Positions 1-7,444 of a stretch of DNA of 14,554 bases are shown piece by piece. How positions within the stretch are numbered: position 1 is the first letter of the stretch; each line of letters starts with the position of its first letter. Source of the DNA: JBMYQA01 sp049600855 (lineage in GTDB: Bacteria > Bacteroidota > Bacteroidia > Cytophagales > Flammeovirgaceae). The notes below the pieces were generated by a model, which saw only the letters and a program-made list of their open reading frames with translations, was not told where the DNA came from and did not search any database. A program made the position numbers and the translations under genes. The stretch spans positions 1-14,554 of the forward strand of contig JBMYQA010000140.1 of the NCBI GenBank assembly GCA_049600855.1, in the 5' to 3' direction.

Positions 1-243
1 AAGCATAAAAAGTACTGAATAGAAAGCGATGATGGTAATTACGTAAACAATTGTTCCCTTTTTTTCTAAGATTTTTGGAATAAAAACAAACAAATTTGTG
101 TAAGCAATAAAGGCATTGATCGTACATTCCAAAAGGCTAAATAAAATAGCTTCTTTCAATTCATAGTCCAACAACATCGCGTCTAATGTCAGCCCAAAAA
201 TGAAAAGCCAAAACAACAAGTGATAGACAAGAACTTTTTTCAT
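1..243 (-). CDS. Sensor histidine kinase, LytS/YehU-type, N-terminal membrane part (partial, runs off left edge)
   Basis: An open frame begins at the ATG whose complement is CAT at 241-243 and stays open for 81 codons to the window edge. The protein starts MKKVLVYHLLFWLFIFG and shows a first membrane helix (about residues 4-20), a second hydrophobic helix (about 31-53) carrying the stretch AYTNLFVFIPKILEKKG, then a third helix. The Y-x-N-L-x-x-x-x-I-P-K-x-L-x-K-K pattern between helices is typical of the N-terminal sensor domain of Bacteroidota LytS-like kinases, which usually signal to LytTR response regulators. The kinase domain (His_kinase, HATPase) would lie beyond the edge and cannot be seen, so the family call rests on the N-terminus alone. 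Another multi-helix membrane protein is possible. Confidence 0.55.
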   Translation of the reverse strand, partial: MKKVLVYHLLFWLFIFGLTLDAMLLDYELKEAILFSLLECTINAFIAYTNLFVFIPKILEKKGTIVYVITIIAFYSVLFML

Positions 244-264
244 AATAGGTTTAAATTGGACGCT

Positions 265-296
265 CGAAAGTAATGAAACGGATGTAAAACCATAAA
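265..296 (-). promoter_or_regulatory. Possible Bacteroidota-type promoter for the histidine kinase
   Basis: Read on the minus strand, TTTA (296-293), a 20-base spacer and TACTTTCG (272-265) approximate the Bacteroidota -33 TTTG and -7 TAnnTTTG elements, with one mismatch in each. The start codon follows 21 bases further on. This is a pattern match by eye only. Confidence 0.3.
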
Positions 297-399
297 TCTA
301 TTCGCTGAAATAGTTGATTTCAGGAATGAAAGATCATTTTCTTGGCATAATCCATAAAATCGATCATGTACTCCCAAAAAAGTTGCTTTGGTGGAAAAT

Positions 400-432
400 T
401 CTGTGGCGGTACTAAAAGTTGCAGTAGTTTCG
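400..432 (+). promoter_or_regulatory. Possible promoter of the deiminase lipoprotein gene
   Basis: TCTG (400-403), a 21-base spacer and TAGTTTCG (425-432) are a weak match to the Bacteroidota TTTG / TAnnTTTG promoter. It would start transcription about 20 bases before the ATG at 461. The divergent gap 244-460 must carry promoters for both flanking genes, but neither element is strong. Confidence 0.25.
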
Positions 433-460
433 AAGCATTGTTTCATTCAAATCATAAATT

Positions 461-1558
461 ATGAAAAGCAAAATGATTGTTATAAGTACGTTTTTAATGA
501 TGTTATTGACAAGTTGTGACAAAAGTAATCTAGATGTTTTACCTATAATCACACCTCCAAGTGATAACATTACTTATATCATGCCAAGTGAAGAAGCGGA
601 GCATGAAGGCACTTGGCTGCAATGGCCACATAAATATACTTATGGCCAGCAACACCCCAACAGGTACGATCCCATCTGGGTCGCTATGACCAAAGCGCTG
701 CATACGGGAGAAATGGTGCATATTATCGCTTATAATGAAACAGAAAAAAACAGAATTATACAGCTTTTAAGTAATGCTCATGTGGATATGAACCAAATTG
801 ATTTCTTAATTGAGAAAACAGAAGATGTTTGGGTAAGAGATAATGGTCCGATATTCGTTCACGATGAAAACAACAAGCTAACGATTACCAATTGGGAGTT
901 TAATGGTTGGGGAGGAAGGCATAAGGCTCATTACGACAATCAGATTCCAACGCATGTGAGCAATGCTACTGATATCCCCAAAGTAGATGTTGACATGGTA
1001 CTCGAAGGAGGAGCTATTGAAGTGGATGGAGCAGGCACATTAATGGCTACCAGAAGTTCCATTTTGAATAGTAATCGAAACCCAGGCTTAACACAAGCAC
1101 AAGCAGAAATTTTCTTTAAACATTATTTAGGGGTTACTAATTTTGTATGGCTCGATGGTATAGCTGGTCGAGATGTCACAGACATGCATATTGATGGCAT
1201 TGCAAGGTTTGTGGGCAATCATACCATCCTTACCTATTCAAAAGAGTTTGCAAAAAATTATGGGGAAGAAACGGTTGTTAGGGATTATGAGGTGTTAGAA
1301 AACGCTAAAAATGCGGAGGGCAAACCCTACACTAAAGTGGAATTGCCCATTGCTACACATGCTTTTGGAACTTACTTGAATTACTACATTGGAAATAAAG
1401 TGGTATTGGTTCCTAATTACAATGAAGCCACTGATGCTGAGGCAAATGCAATTATCCAGCAATTATATCCTGAAAGACAAGTTATTGGCATTGATGTGAC
1501 TGAACTATGGTATGATGGCGGTGCGATTCATTGCGTTACGCAACAGCAGCCAAAATAA
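461..1558 (+). CDS. Agmatine deiminase / peptidylarginine deiminase family lipoprotein
   Basis: A 365-residue member of the PAD_porph guanidino-hydrolase family, which converts agmatine to N-carbamoylputrescine plus ammonia, or deiminates peptidyl-arginine. Residues 1-19 form a lipoprotein signal with lipobox L-T-S-C19, so the mature protein should be anchored outside the inner membrane. The family motifs are intact: W-V-R-D-N-G-P (124-130, substrate Asp127), E-G-G-A (182-185), H-I-D-G (243-246, catalytic His243 and Asp245) and G-G-A-I-H-C-V-T-Q-Q-Q-P near the end, with catalytic Cys358. The C-terminal motif looks more like agmatine deiminases than PPAD. Length is normal for an agmatine deiminase plus a short leader. 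It stands alone, divergent from the histidine kinase; no other polyamine gene (such as aguB) adjoins it. The family call is firm, the substrate is not. Confidence 0.88.
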   Translation: MKSKMIVISTFLMMLLTSCDKSNLDVLPIITPPSDNITYIMPSEEAEHEGTWLQWPHKYTYGQQHPNRYDPIWVAMTKALHTGEMVHIIAYNETEKNRIIQLLSNAHVDMNQIDFLIEKTEDVWVRDNGPIFVHDENNKLTITNWEFNGWGGRHKAHYDNQIPTHVSNATDIPKVDVDMVLEGGAIEVDGAGTLMATRSSILNSNRNPGLTQAQAEIFFKHYLGVTNFVWLDGIAGRDVTDMHIDGIARFVGNHTILTYSKEFAKNYGEETVVRDYEVLENAKNAEGKPYTKVELPIATHAFGTYLNYYIGNKVVLVPNYNEATDAEANAIIQQLYPERQVIGIDVTELWYDGGAIHCVTQQQPK

Positions 1559-1722
1559 AGGCCAGCAATGAAGTCCAATGCATAAAAAACGGATGATTAG
1601 AATGAAGTCGGTTTTGTATAAAACAGCATTGTTTGAATAGGGCAATCGCATCTAATTTCACACTTTTTTACGGGTATTTTTAGACTAGAATTGGGTATTC
1701 TTTTTTGAACATAATTTACAAA

Positions 1723-1781
1723 TAAGCAGGTGAGCAAAATGAATGTGGTATTTTTACTGATTCTGTTTGCTCACCTGCTTA
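1723..1781. terminator. Long perfect hairpin, probable (bidirectional-type) terminator
   Basis: TAAGCAGGTGAGCAAA (1723-1738) is perfectly complementary to TTTGCTCACCTGCTTA (1766-1781): a 16-bp stem with a 27-base loop. It lies 165 bases after the deiminase stop. No T-run follows directly on the plus strand; ACTCTTT comes three bases later. Terminator is the simplest reading. A structured small RNA or a small palindromic repeat is also possible. Confidence 0.45.
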
Positions 1782-1824
1782 ATACTCTTTCCCCCCTACC
1801 CCTTCGAATTACTGGCAAATTATA

Positions 1825-1947
1825 CCTGTTTTTAAAAAGGTCATTCTTGGCGCTGATGAAGGTCATTACAATGAAGTAAACAAAGTGATAGCTTAGAAGC
1901 TGAATTCACACGCTTATAGTGTGGAAATTTTTAACACCAAAGAATAA
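1825..1947 (+). pseudogene. Possible broken coding remnant with in-frame TAG, just upstream of the HEPN-like gene
   Basis: In the frame starting CCT at 1825, the sequence reads PVFKKVILGADEGHYNEVNK, then VIA, then TAG (1894-1896), then KLNSHAYSVEIFNTKE, then TAA (1945-1947). Both halves look like natural protein in one frame, and a single C-to-T change (CAG to TAG) would explain the stop. The pattern K-K-V-I-L-G-A-D then V-I-A-x-K-L then Y-S-V-E loosely recalls the N-terminus of RpiB-type sugar-phosphate isomerases, but it is too short to assign. No ATG lies upstream in frame before the stop at 1780-1782. Chance is a real alternative. Confidence 0.25.
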
Positions 1948-1953
1948 GCTATC

Positions 1954-2322
1954 ATGAACTCAAAACCTGAACACACCCTCGAGCTAGCTGAAGAATTCTT
2001 CAATGTTGCTTCCGAAGAATTGAATCGTCCAGAAGAAGACTTAGTGCCTTATGCGGTATGCCGAAATGCCTATCTAGCAGTAAATAATTTCATGATTGGT
2101 TATCTGCAACAGCATGGCAAAGAAATCCATGGCACGACTTCATTAGAAGAGTTAGTGCAGCAATGCAGCGAATTCAACCACAATTTTATGACTCTTGATC
2201 TCAGCAATATGTATAAAAGCTCGGAGGATGTTGATGTGTGGATGGACTTGGAGACTGCAAAAGAATACATGGATTTAGCAGTTCAAACGCGCACCTTTGT
2301 ATCAACCGTAGAAGTTCAATAA
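1954..2322 (+). CDS. HEPN-like small all-helical protein
   Basis: A 122-residue acidic protein without signal peptide or membrane helix. Residues 7-20 form a first helix (LELAEEFFNVAS). Residues 33-53 read PYAVCRNAYLAVNNFMIGYL, matching the HEPN helix with an aromatic/Arg-rich start and a small-residue face, and residues 59-71 (HGTTSLEELVQQC) match the following 'H-x-x-x-L-x-x-L' segment. The catalytic R-x4-6-H of HEPN ribonucleases is not visible in the C-terminal helix (residues 88-115), so a nuclease role is unlikely; many such proteins are scaffolds or partners. It ends 22 bases before the large oxidoreductase gene, so the two are probably co-transcribed. A link to that enzyme's regulation or assembly is inference from position only. 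Confidence 0.55.
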   Translation: MNSKPEHTLELAEEFFNVASEELNRPEEDLVPYAVCRNAYLAVNNFMIGYLQQHGKEIHGTTSLEELVQQCSEFNHNFMTLDLSNMYKSSEDVDVWMDLETAKEYMDLAVQTRTFVSTVEVQ

Positions 2323-2344
2323 ATTCAACTAGCACTTTTTAGCT

Positions 2345-5300
2345 ATGAAACTATTCAGCGAAAAGAAACCAAACTTCAAATATCCGGGCAAGCGTATGGC
2401 GCTGGATGGTAATACAGCAGCCATCATGTGCGAGCGAGAATCTTCAGATGCGGCTGGAGCATATCCCATTACTCCTTCTACCCAAATGGGGGAATATTGG
2501 GCTGAAGAAGCAGCTAAAGGGCATCTCAATATTTCTGACAAGCCCTTGATTTTTATAGAGCCTGAAGGGGAACATGCCGCCGCTGCGGTAACTGCTGGAC
2601 TTTCCATGACGGGACAAAGAGCCGCTAACTTCTCTTCTGGACAAGGGATTGCCTATATGCATGAATCACTTTACGCGGCAGTCGGTAAAAGATTGACCTA
2701 TATATTGAATATTGGATCAAGAGCGATGACTAAAGCTACGCTCAATGTCCATGCAGGTCATGATGACTACCATGCTATTGACGATACGGGCTTCTTTCAG
2801 CTATTTGCTAAAAATGCCCAGCATGTAGCAGACCTTAACGTGATTGCTCACCGCATTGCCGAAATGGCTTTAACGCCAGGAGTAATTGCACAAGACGGTT
2901 TCTTAACTACTCATTTAATTGAGTCGCTGAATGTGCCTGAAAGAGAACTGATTAAGGAGTTTTTGGGACGGCCAGATGATATTATTGATACACCCACACC
3001 TGCGCAACGCATCATATATGGTGATAAGCGAAGGCGAATTCCTGAATTATGGGATGTTGATAATCCTGTAATGGCAGGCTTGGTGCAGAATCAAGACTCC
3101 TACATGCAAAGTGTAGCGGCACAACGTCCCTTTTTCTTTGACCACATCCAAGAATTAGCAGATCAGGCATTTGAAGAGTATTACCAACTCACGGGCAGGA
3201 AATATGCCAGAGTGATGACTTATCGTTGTGAAGATGCCGATTACCTGATTCTTGGCCAAGGCAGCGTTATTACGAGTGCTGAGGCCGTAGCCGATTACCT
3301 CCGCAAAACCCGAAAAATCAAGGTAGGCGTGGTTGATTTAGTGATGTTTAGGCCATTCCCCGCCGACTTGATTAGTAAAATCCTAAAAGGCAAGAAAGGC
3401 GTTACCGTGTTGGAGCGTTTAGATCAGCCATTGGCTGCTGATCTACCCATTGCTCGCGAAGTGAGGGCTACCATCTCTAAATGCGTGGAAAATGGGGCAA
3501 ATCCCAAAAATCCTGCTTATCCTGAACTGGCAAGCTATATGGGAAGAGACATTCCTTCAGTCTATTCTGGTTCATTTGGCATGGGCAGCCGTGACCTACA
3601 GGCCGAAGGAATTATTGGAGCTGTGGAAAACATGCTTCCCGATGGGAAGCATAAAAAACAGTTTTATTTGAGTATTGATTTCATCCGAGAAAATGCGTTC
3701 ACACCCAAGGAAAAAGCGCATCAGGAAAATATTGAAGCAGCTTACCCTAAGGTAAAAGAGCTTTCCGTTAGAGGTTCTGAGAACCCTAATTTAATGCCTG
3801 AAGGAGCAACTACAGTACGTTTTCACTCCATTGGTGGTTGGGGGGCCATCACAACTGGTAAGAACTTGGCCATGACCTTATTTGATTTACTAGGTTATGA
3901 CATCAAGGCCAATCCAAAGTATGGTTCTGAAAAGAAAGGGCAACCGACTACTTATTACTTAGCAGCCGCTCCAGAACCAATCAAAATGAATTGTGAGTTC
4001 TTCTTTGTAGATGTAGTACTCTCTCCCGATCCGAATGTGTTTAAGCATACGAATGCATTGTCAGGACTGAAAAAAGAAGGCTGCTTTATCATTCAAAGTG
4101 AACGAAATACCCCAGAGGAAGTTTGGGCAGACATTCCTAGACAATACCAAAAATTAATCATTGATCAAGGCATTCATGTCTTCTACATCGATGGCTTTAA
4201 AATCGCTCGTGAAGAAGCAACTGATCCAGAGTTGCAATTAAGAATGCAAGGCATTGCCTTCCAAGGCGCTTTCTTCGCTTCATCTCCTTTGAAAGAAAAA
4301 GCAGGGCTTTCTGATGAAAAATTGCTCAAAGCAATTGAAACCCAACTGCAACATAAATTTGGTGCGAAAGGACAACGGGTAGTAGACGATAATATGCGAG
4401 TAGTGAAGCGTGGCTTCACAGAAGTCTATGAAATACCTGCTGAGGTGAAAGTAGTAGGGAAAGCGCCAGAGAAAAAGGGACAAGCGCTGTTGCCCATCCC
4501 AAGTATGTTGAAGGAAATACCTGTAAGTGAATCCAAATTGAGTGATATTCACCGTTTCTGGGAACAAACAGGTAATTTCTACCAACGAGGAATGGGTAAC
4601 GATAACCTTACAGACCCATTTATTGGCTTGAGTGTGATGCCTGCTACTTCTGCTTTATTCCGCGACATGACAGGCATTCGCTTCAATCATCCAGAATGGA
4701 ATCCTAATAATTGTACAGCCTGTGGCAACTGCTATACGGTTTGTCCCGATACGGCTATTCCTGGCTTAGTGAGCAACCTTTCTGATGTATTGAAAACAGT
4801 TGAAAAGCGAGTTAAAAAAGTGCATGGTTCTTTGCAGTATCTGCCTAAAACCATCCGCCAAATGGAGAGCACAATCAGAGCTACGTTCAAAGAAGTAGAA
4901 AATGACACAACAGTTAATCAGTTAATTCATGATGCGATTGACCAAGCCATTATCACTAGCAACGGAGACGGCACATTGGCGAAAGAGCTAGGCTGGTTTA
5001 AGGAAGAGTTAGGTGACTTCAAGTTTGCCTTAACTCGCCCATATTACCATTTGAAAGAGAAAAAATCGCCAAACAGTGGCGGATTGTTCAGTATCACCAT
5101 CAACCCCAATACGTGTAAGGGCTGTATGGAGTGTATAAAAGTCTGTAATGACGATGCACTACAATCGGTCATTCAAACGGAAGGCAGTATCGCTCGCTTG
5201 CGAAACGATTGGGAGTTCTGGAATGATTTGCCAAATACGCCTAAGAAATTCAATCGTATAGATAGTCTTGAAAAGAAGATTGGACCTTTGGAAACACTGC

Positions 5301-7270
5301 TGCTTAACAAAGATGCCTATCTGCAATTCTCCAGTGGAGATGGAGCTTGTTTGGGTTGCTCTGAAAAATCGGTCGTACATCTTTTTGTGGCCACTGTTGA
5401 ATCTTTAATGCAGCCCAGAATTGAAAAACATATCAAGCAAATAGATACACTTATCCAGCGCCTAGAGAAAAACATCCAGAAGAAAATGATGAAAGGGCTG
5501 GATATGAATGACACTGAGTTGATGAATAAAATCTTGGCTGAAGCTGGTGGAACCGACCTGACCATGTCCGAGATTGCCAAGCGAATGGAAGAGGCGAAAG
5601 GCAGCAATCCTATCGACCAAGATTGGCTCAAACGCAATACTGAACTGCTTAGCCAGCTCAAACGCTTAAAGTGGAAATACACCGATGGCACAACAGGCAA
5701 AGGACGTTCCACTATGGGCATGACCAATGCTACAGGATGTACTTCTGTATGGGGCAGTACTTGGCCATATAACCCTTATCCGTTTCCTTGGGCAAATCAC
5801 CTTTTCCAAGATTCCCCTTCTTTAGCAATGGGAATTTTTGAGGGACACATGGCGAAAATGGCAGAAGGCTTCAGAACCATCCGAAAAGCAGAGCTAGAAT
5901 TACAAAATAAGTATCGCCCAAGTGAGCACGATAAGTTCTTTACCTATTTCACTTGGGAACAGTTCACCGATGAGGAGTGGTTGCTCTGTCCGCCAGTGGT
6001 TGTATTAGGTGGTGATGGTGCCATGTATGACATTGGTTTTCAGAACCTCAGCCGCATGATGGCTTCAGGTAAACCCATCAAAGCAATTGTGGTAGACACA
6101 CAAGTGTACTCAAACACAGGCGGACAAGCTTGTACCTCTGGTTTTATTGGGCAAGTTTCTGATATGGCGCAGTATGGCCAAGTATGGCAAGGTAAGCCTG
6201 AACCGCGTAAGGAAATTGGCTTGATTGCCATGGCGCACCGCAATACTTATGTGCTGCAAGGCACATTAGCGAATACGAGCCATATGATTGAAGGCTTTAT
6301 TGATGGCTTGATGACAAAGCGACCTGCTGTATTCAACTTGTACACTACCTGCCAGCCTGAGCACGGCGTAGGCGATGATATGGGTGTGAATCAAGCTAAG
6401 TTGGCGGTAGAGTCTCGTGCTTATCCGGTTTTCAAATACAACCCTGATATGGGCAAAACGCCTGAGGAGTGCTTCGATTTATCTGGTAATCCCGACATGG
6501 ATAATGACTGGCCAACCTACCAGTTGAAATACCTTGAAAATGGCCGAGAGAAAACAATGGAAGTAGCCATGACTTTTGCCGATTTCGCAATCACTGAAGC
6601 CAGATTCCGTAAACATTTCCGCAAAGCACCTAGAGATACTTGGAATGAAAACATGATGCCTCTCGCTGATTTCTTAGCACTTTCTGAAGACGCGCGTTCA
6701 GACAAATACCCATTCATTTGGGCAGTTGACCGCAAACAGCAATTGAGCAGAGTGCTTGTGGCTAAAAAGATGGTTGAGTCTTGCGAAGAAAGGAAAGATT
6801 TCTGGATGATGCTGAAAGGCATTGCAGGTGTAAAACCAGAAGAGAAAGTGGCTGATCCGAAGGAGATGGAAACGAAGATTCGTACGGAGGTAGTGAGCAA
6901 AATTGCCCAAGGCTTATTGAAGCTTGCTAGTGACGATGGTGCAGGAATAGCCGATTTGGTGATGGAAACACCTGTCAGTAAAGTCAAAGCTAAATCAAAA
7001 GCAGAAACACCATCTAGCAACGCACAAGCTCCTTGGATAGAGTCTGAGGAATGTACGGCTTGCGATGAGTGCATCAAAATCAATGGGAAGCTTTTTGCCT
7101 ATGATGATAATAAGCGTGCATTCATCAAGGATCCGAATGCAGGCACCTTCCAAGATTTGGTAAAAGCGGCTGAAAAATGTACAGCAGGGGTCATCCATCC
7201 AGGCTTACCTGCCAATGCTTCTGACAAGGATATGGCCGAATGGGTAAAACGGGCTGAAAAATTCAATTGA
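2345..7270 (+). CDS. nifJ: Pyruvate:ferredoxin (flavodoxin) oxidoreductase, single-chain, extended form
   Basis: A 1641-residue fused 2-oxoacid oxidoreductase: 2-oxoacid + CoA + oxidised ferredoxin gives acyl-CoA + CO2 + reduced ferredoxin. The N-terminal pyrimidine-binding domain shows YPITPST (40-46). The gamma-type domain shows G-G-W-G (497-500). Two [4Fe-4S] motifs follow: C790-x2-C793-x2-C796-x3-C800-P and C924-x2-C927-x2-C930-x3-C934. The proximal cluster ligands are C1002, C1005, C1132 and C1336; the TPP site has G-D-G (1223-1225) and Y-S-N (1255-1257). Usual NifJ proteins are about 1170-1230 residues. The extra length is mostly a helical insert between the two ferredoxin motifs, a charged helical stretch (about 1018-1100), and a C-terminal domain with C1570-x2-C1573-x2-C1576 and C1612, which looks like a one-cluster ferredoxin. 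The substrate is probably pyruvate but not provable here. It follows the HEPN-like gene and ends at a strong hairpin. Confidence 0.93.
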   Translation: MKLFSEKKPNFKYPGKRMALDGNTAAIMCERESSDAAGAYPITPSTQMGEYWAEEAAKGHLNISDKPLIFIEPEGEHAAAAVTAGLSMTGQRAANFSSGQGIAYMHESLYAAVGKRLTYILNIGSRAMTKATLNVHAGHDDYHAIDDTGFFQLFAKNAQHVADLNVIAHRIAEMALTPGVIAQDGFLTTHLIESLNVPERELIKEFLGRPDDIIDTPTPAQRIIYGDKRRRIPELWDVDNPVMAGLVQNQDSYMQSVAAQRPFFFDHIQELADQAFEEYYQLTGRKYARVMTYRCEDADYLILGQGSVITSAEAVADYLRKTRKIKVGVVDLVMFRPFPADLISKILKGKKGVTVLERLDQPLAADLPIAREVRATISKCVENGANPKNPAYPELASYMGRDIPSVYSGSFGMGSRDLQAEGIIGAVENMLPDGKHKKQFYLSIDFIRENAFTPKEKAHQENIEAAYPKVKELSVRGSENPNLMPEGATTVRFHSIGGWGAITTGKNLAMTLFDLLGYDIKANPKYGSEKKGQPTTYYLAAAPEPIKMNCEFFFVDVVLSPDPNVFKHTNALSGLKKEGCFIIQSERNTPEEVWADIPRQYQKLIIDQGIHVFYIDGFKIAREEATDPELQLRMQGIAFQGAFFASSPLKEKAGLSDEKLLKAIETQLQHKFGAKGQRVVDDNMRVVKRGFTEVYEIPAEVKVVGKAPEKKGQALLPIPSMLKEIPVSESKLSDIHRFWEQTGNFYQRGMGNDNLTDPFIGLSVMPATSALFRDMTGIRFNHPEWNPNNCTACGNCYTVCPDTAIPGLVSNLSDVLKTVEKRVKKVHGSLQYLPKTIRQMESTIRATFKEVENDTTVNQLIHDAIDQAIITSNGDGTLAKELGWFKEELGDFKFALTRPYYHLKEKKSPNSGGLFSITINPNTCKGCMECIKVCNDDALQSVIQTEGSIARLRNDWEFWNDLPNTPKKFNRIDSLEKKIGPLETLLLNKDAYLQFSSGDGACLGCSEKSVVHLFVATVESLMQPRIEKHIKQIDTLIQRLEKNIQKKMMKGLDMNDTELMNKILAEAGGTDLTMSEIAKRMEEAKGSNPIDQDWLKRNTELLSQLKRLKWKYTDGTTGKGRSTMGMTNATGCTSVWGSTWPYNPYPFPWANHLFQDSPSLAMGIFEGHMAKMAEGFRTIRKAELELQNKYRPSEHDKFFTYFTWEQFTDEEWLLCPPVVVLGGDGAMYDIGFQNLSRMMASGKPIKAIVVDTQVYSNTGGQACTSGFIGQVSDMAQYGQVWQGKPEPRKEIGLIAMAHRNTYVLQGTLANTSHMIEGFIDGLMTKRPAVFNLYTTCQPEHGVGDDMGVNQAKLAVESRAYPVFKYNPDMGKTPEECFDLSGNPDMDNDWPTYQLKYLENGREKTMEVAMTFADFAITEARFRKHFRKAPRDTWNENMMPLADFLALSEDARSDKYPFIWAVDRKQQLSRVLVAKKMVESCEERKDFWMMLKGIAGVKPEEKVADPKEMETKIRTEVVSKIAQGLLKLASDDGAGIADLVMETPVSKVKAKSKAETPSSNAQAPWIESEECTACDECIKINGKLFAYDDNKRAFIKDPNAGTFQDLVKAAEKCTAGVIHPGLPANASDKDMAEWVKRAEKFN

Positions 7271-7281
7271 TAGTAGATTGA

Positions 7282-7326
7282 AGGAGTGAGCTAGTATCAA
7301 GATGCTTTAGCTCACTCCTACTTTTT
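7282..7326 (+). terminator. Rho-independent terminator after the pyruvate oxidoreductase gene
   Basis: AGGAGTGAGCTA (7282-7293) pairs perfectly with TAGCTCACTCCT (7308-7319): a 12-bp stem and 14-base loop, followed by AC and TTTTT (7322-7326). It begins 11 bases after the stop codon, separating this transcript from the RNF operon. Confidence 0.85.
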
Positions 7327-7367
7327 GAATGCTAAGTACATTGCACGGTTTAACTTCATGCAGTTGC

Positions 7368-7430
7368 CTTGAAGTCAAGTAGTTAAGGATTGAACATATA
7401 GATTCAATTTTACTAAACTACTTAAATTTT
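7368..7430 (+). promoter_or_regulatory. Nested dyad symmetry in the rnf leader (operator or attenuator candidate)
   Basis: An outer stem AAGTAGTT (7377-7384) / AACTACTT (7416-7423) encloses an inner stem ATTGAA (7389-7394) / TTCAAT (7403-7408), followed by AAATTTT. A third short palindrome, CTTGA-AG-TCAAG (7368-7379), overlaps the left arm and would compete with it. It lies 22 to 77 bases ahead of rnfC. The inner ATTGAA-N8-TTCAAT could be a protein-binding dyad; the whole could fold in RNA. No clear TTTG / TAnnTTTG promoter was found; TAAATTTT (7423-7430) is the best -7 candidate. Confidence 0.35.
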
Positions 7431-7444
7431 CACATCTAAAATCT

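Larger units (their letters stand above)
1559..1953. other. 395-base intergenic region with hairpin and possible gene remnant
   Basis: No intact gene is seen on either strand. It holds a 9-base direct repeat AATGAAGTC (1567-1575 and 1601-1609), a long perfect hairpin (1723-1781), a second 9-base repeat AAGGTCATT (1837-1845 and 1859-1867), and a coding-like stretch interrupted by TAG (1825-1947). No convincing promoter for the 1954 gene was found; the best TA-rich tracts (near 1675 and 1693) lack a well-spaced TTTG. Confidence 0.6.

Noticed and set aside
240..446. A 68-codon minus-strand open frame ahead of the deiminase gene.
   Set aside because: It overlaps the divergent promoter region, looks unlike any protein family, and ends at the histidine kinase start.
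1508..1651. A 48-codon minus-strand frame at the end of the deiminase gene.
   Set aside because: Mostly antisense to the conserved C-terminal catalytic region; no other support.
6517..7083. A 188-codon minus-strand open frame opposite the oxidoreductase gene.
   Set aside because: It is antisense to conserved coding sequence and is a by-product of codon use in the real gene.
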